This document shows positions 7,147 to 8,771 of a DNA stretch of 8,771 bases, one piece after another (positions within the stretch are counted from its first letter, which is position 1; each line of letters opens with the position of its first letter). The stretch comes from Pseudomonadota bacterium. Lineage in GTDB: Bacteria; Pseudomonadota; Alphaproteobacteria; Sphingomonadales; Sphingomonadaceae. The translations under genes were made by a program, and so were the position numbers. Under the pieces are notes generated by a model, which ran no database searches, was not told where the DNA came from, and was given only the letters and a program-made list of their open reading frames with translations. The stretch lies in NCBI GenBank assembly GCA_023386135.1, contig JAEWKG010000242.1, forward strand, positions 1-8,771. Reading direction: 5' to 3'.

Positions 7147-7201
7147 TTAGGAGCATGGGGCGTGCAATGCCGCGGACACGCGGATCGACTGGGAGGGATC
7201 A

Positions 7202-8771
7202 GTGAAGACCTTGCGCTCCAAATTCATCGTCGCGCTCGCGCTCGGCAGCAGTGCCTGGCCGGGCGTCGCGCTGGCGCAGACCGCCGCGAACGCCGCCTCG
7301 GATCAGGCGACCAGCGCCGATACCGACTCGACCGGCCTCGGCGACATCGTCGTCACCGCCCGACGCCGCGAGGAGAACCTGCAGGACGTGCCGATCGCGG
7401 TGACCGCGTTCACGCCCGAGGTGCTCGAGCAGAAGGGCATCACCGACCGCACCTCGCTCGCCGACAACACCCCTTCGCTGTTCACCATCAACGGCGGTTA
7501 CCCGCGCGAGTTCGCGTTCTTCGCACTGCGCGGCCAAGGGCCGGCCTTCGGTTCGACCCCCGGGGTGGTCAACTACTTCGCGGAAGTTCCGAACTCGGTG
7601 AACGTCGATGGCCGCGTCGGCACCTACTACGACCTTGCCAACGTGCAGGTCCTCGCCGGCCCGCAGGGCACGCTGTTCGGCAAGAACGCGACCGGCGGCA
7701 ACATCCTGTTCGAGCCGGTGAAGCCGCAGAACAGTAACGGCGGCTACGTCCGCGCCGAGTACGGCAACTACAACGACCGCCGCATCGAAGGTGCGCTCAA
7801 CGTCGCCATCGCCCCCGACAAGGTCATGCTGCGCGTCGCCGGCGAAGTCGGCCGCCGCGACGGGTACACCAAGGACGTCGGCCCGTTCTTCGCCGGCAAG
7901 GATTACGACAACCTCGCCTATGAGAGCTTCCGCCTCGGCCTGACGATCAAGCCGTTCGACGCGCTCGAGCTTTACACCGTGGGCCGTTACTATCACTCGG
8001 ACAACAACGGCGGCTCGACCGTGCTCGCCGCGTTCAATCCGGCCGCCGGGTTCGACCTCACGCCTCTGGGTCTGCCCATCTTCCTGCCCACGCTGGCGAT
8101 CTATCCCGGCATGGCGACCGCAGTGGCCGAGCAGGCCGCGCGCGGACCGCGGCAGGTGTCGTACAACCTCGACCAGTTCTCCGAGACCCGCGCGTGGCAA
8201 GTCATCAACCAGGCGACGCTCAACCTCACCGACGACATCCGCCTGCGCAACATCGTCAGCTATTCTCAGCTGAAGACGTTTTATGGCTACGATTACGACG
8301 CCACCGCGAACGCGATCTCGGGCCAGACGAGCCAGAACGACCCGGCGACGCCGAGCCTGGTGACCAACGGTCGCATTCCCACCATCGCGCCCAACATCTT
8401 CACCGAAGAACTACAGCTGCAGGGCACCGTGTTCGACCGCGCGCTGACTTTCGCGGTCGGCGGCTACCTCGACCATCAGGGCTGGGACGGCCCGGCGGGC
8501 ATTGCCGAGTACACCTTCTTCCCGTTCGGTTCGAACCTGCTCGGGACGCCGGTGCCGACGGTATCGGCGATCTTCGAGCAGCGCGCCAGCAGCCGCGCGG
8601 TTTTCGGCCAGGCAACCGTCGATTTCGGCCGCTTCGCCCCGGCGCTCGAAGGCCTCAGCGTGACCGGCGGCCTGCGCTACACCTGGGAAAAGGCCTTCAC
8701 CTCCCAAATCATCATTGCTCCGCCCGAAGTGACGGGCACCGCCAAGTTCGATTACCCGAGCTACACCGCGA
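7202..8771 (+). CDS. TonB-dependent outer-membrane receptor (5' part)
   Basis: This TonB-dependent receptor is open at the window end: 523 codons are visible of a family usually 700-900 aa long. It imports a large or scarce substrate across the outer membrane using TonB-ExbBD energy. The GTG start at 7202 is preceded by GGGAGGG (7191-7197). A signal peptide ends at ALA-Q (residue 25). The TonB box is DIVVTA (48-53), and the plug domain spans about 55-170, ending in VQVLAGPQGTLFGKNATGG (148-166). The usual motif there is VEVLRGPQGTLFGRN..GG, so Arg is replaced by Ala. The beta-barrel begins at about 180 with alternating aromatic strands. The sphingomonad-type plug and adjacent LacI gene favour a carbohydrate or glycoside over iron. 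Candidate operator A lies upstream. Downstream genes are not visible. Confidence 0.93.
   Translation, partial: MKTLRSKFIVALALGSSAWPGVALAQTAANAASDQATSADTDSTGLGDIVVTARRREENLQDVPIAVTAFTPEVLEQKGITDRTSLADNTPSLFTINGGYPREFAFFALRGQGPAFGSTPGVVNYFAEVPNSVNVDGRVGTYYDLANVQVLAGPQGTLFGKNATGGNILFEPVKPQNSNGGYVRAEYGNYNDRRIEGALNVAIAPDKVMLRVAGEVGRRDGYTKDVGPFFAGKDYDNLAYESFRLGLTIKPFDALELYTVGRYYHSDNNGGSTVLAAFNPAAGFDLTPLGLPIFLPTLAIYPGMATAVAEQAARGPRQVSYNLDQFSETRAWQVINQATLNLTDDIRLRNIVSYSQLKTFYGYDYDATANAISGQTSQNDPATPSLVTNGRIPTIAPNIFTEELQLQGTVFDRALTFAVGGYLDHQGWDGPAGIAEYTFFPFGSNLLGTPVPTVSAIFEQRASSRAVFGQATVDFGRFAPALEGLSVTGGLRYTWEKAFTSQIIIAPPEVTGTAKFDYPSYTA

Noticed and set aside
7199..8200. A 333-codon open frame antisense to the TonB receptor
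   Set aside because: Its composition is that of a shadow frame, and the opposite strand encodes a signal peptide, TonB box and plug motif in one continuous frame.

Overview
The window looks like the chromosome of a high-GC alphaproteobacterium, most likely a sphingomonad (Sphingomonadales). The evidence is the 3' end of an rRNA operon in the order 23S-5S-initiator tRNA, the alphaproteobacterial style of the 23S and 5S sequences, and a carbohydrate-type locus built around a TonB-dependent receptor and a LacI-family regulator. This assignment is from recognition of sequence style, not from a database search.

Layout. Positions 1-900 hold the end of an rRNA operon on the + strand: the 23S 3' end, a 5S gene enclosed by a precursor stem, a hairpin terminator, tRNA-fMet, and a strong intrinsic terminator. 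Positions 930-4128 are a tight minus-strand operon transcribed in the order MFS transporter, secreted alpha/beta hydrolase, glucokinase. Both junctions are 4-bp ATGA overlaps. Divergent from it, 4185-6101 (+) is a two-gene unit encoding a cytoplasmic HSL-type esterase and a LacI-family repressor. A third HSL-type hydrolase (6122-7051, -) is convergent with the repressor gene. It is divergent from a TonB-dependent outer-membrane receptor that begins at 7202 (+) and runs off the window end.

How the genes may work together. Related CG-centred, LacI-type operator candidates lie in both divergent intergenic regions: 4150-4165, 7131-7146 and a perfect 18-bp palindrome at 7063-7080. All units of the locus could therefore answer to the encoded repressor. 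The enzyme set suggests uptake of an esterified (acylated) glucose-containing compound: TonB-dependent entry, ester removal in the periplasm and cytoplasm, inner-membrane uptake by the MFS carrier, and phosphorylation of free glucose by glucokinase. Three esterases of one superfamily, at least one exported, next to glucokinase and with no glycoside hydrolase in view, is the most unusual feature. The substrate is inference and cannot be read from the sequence.
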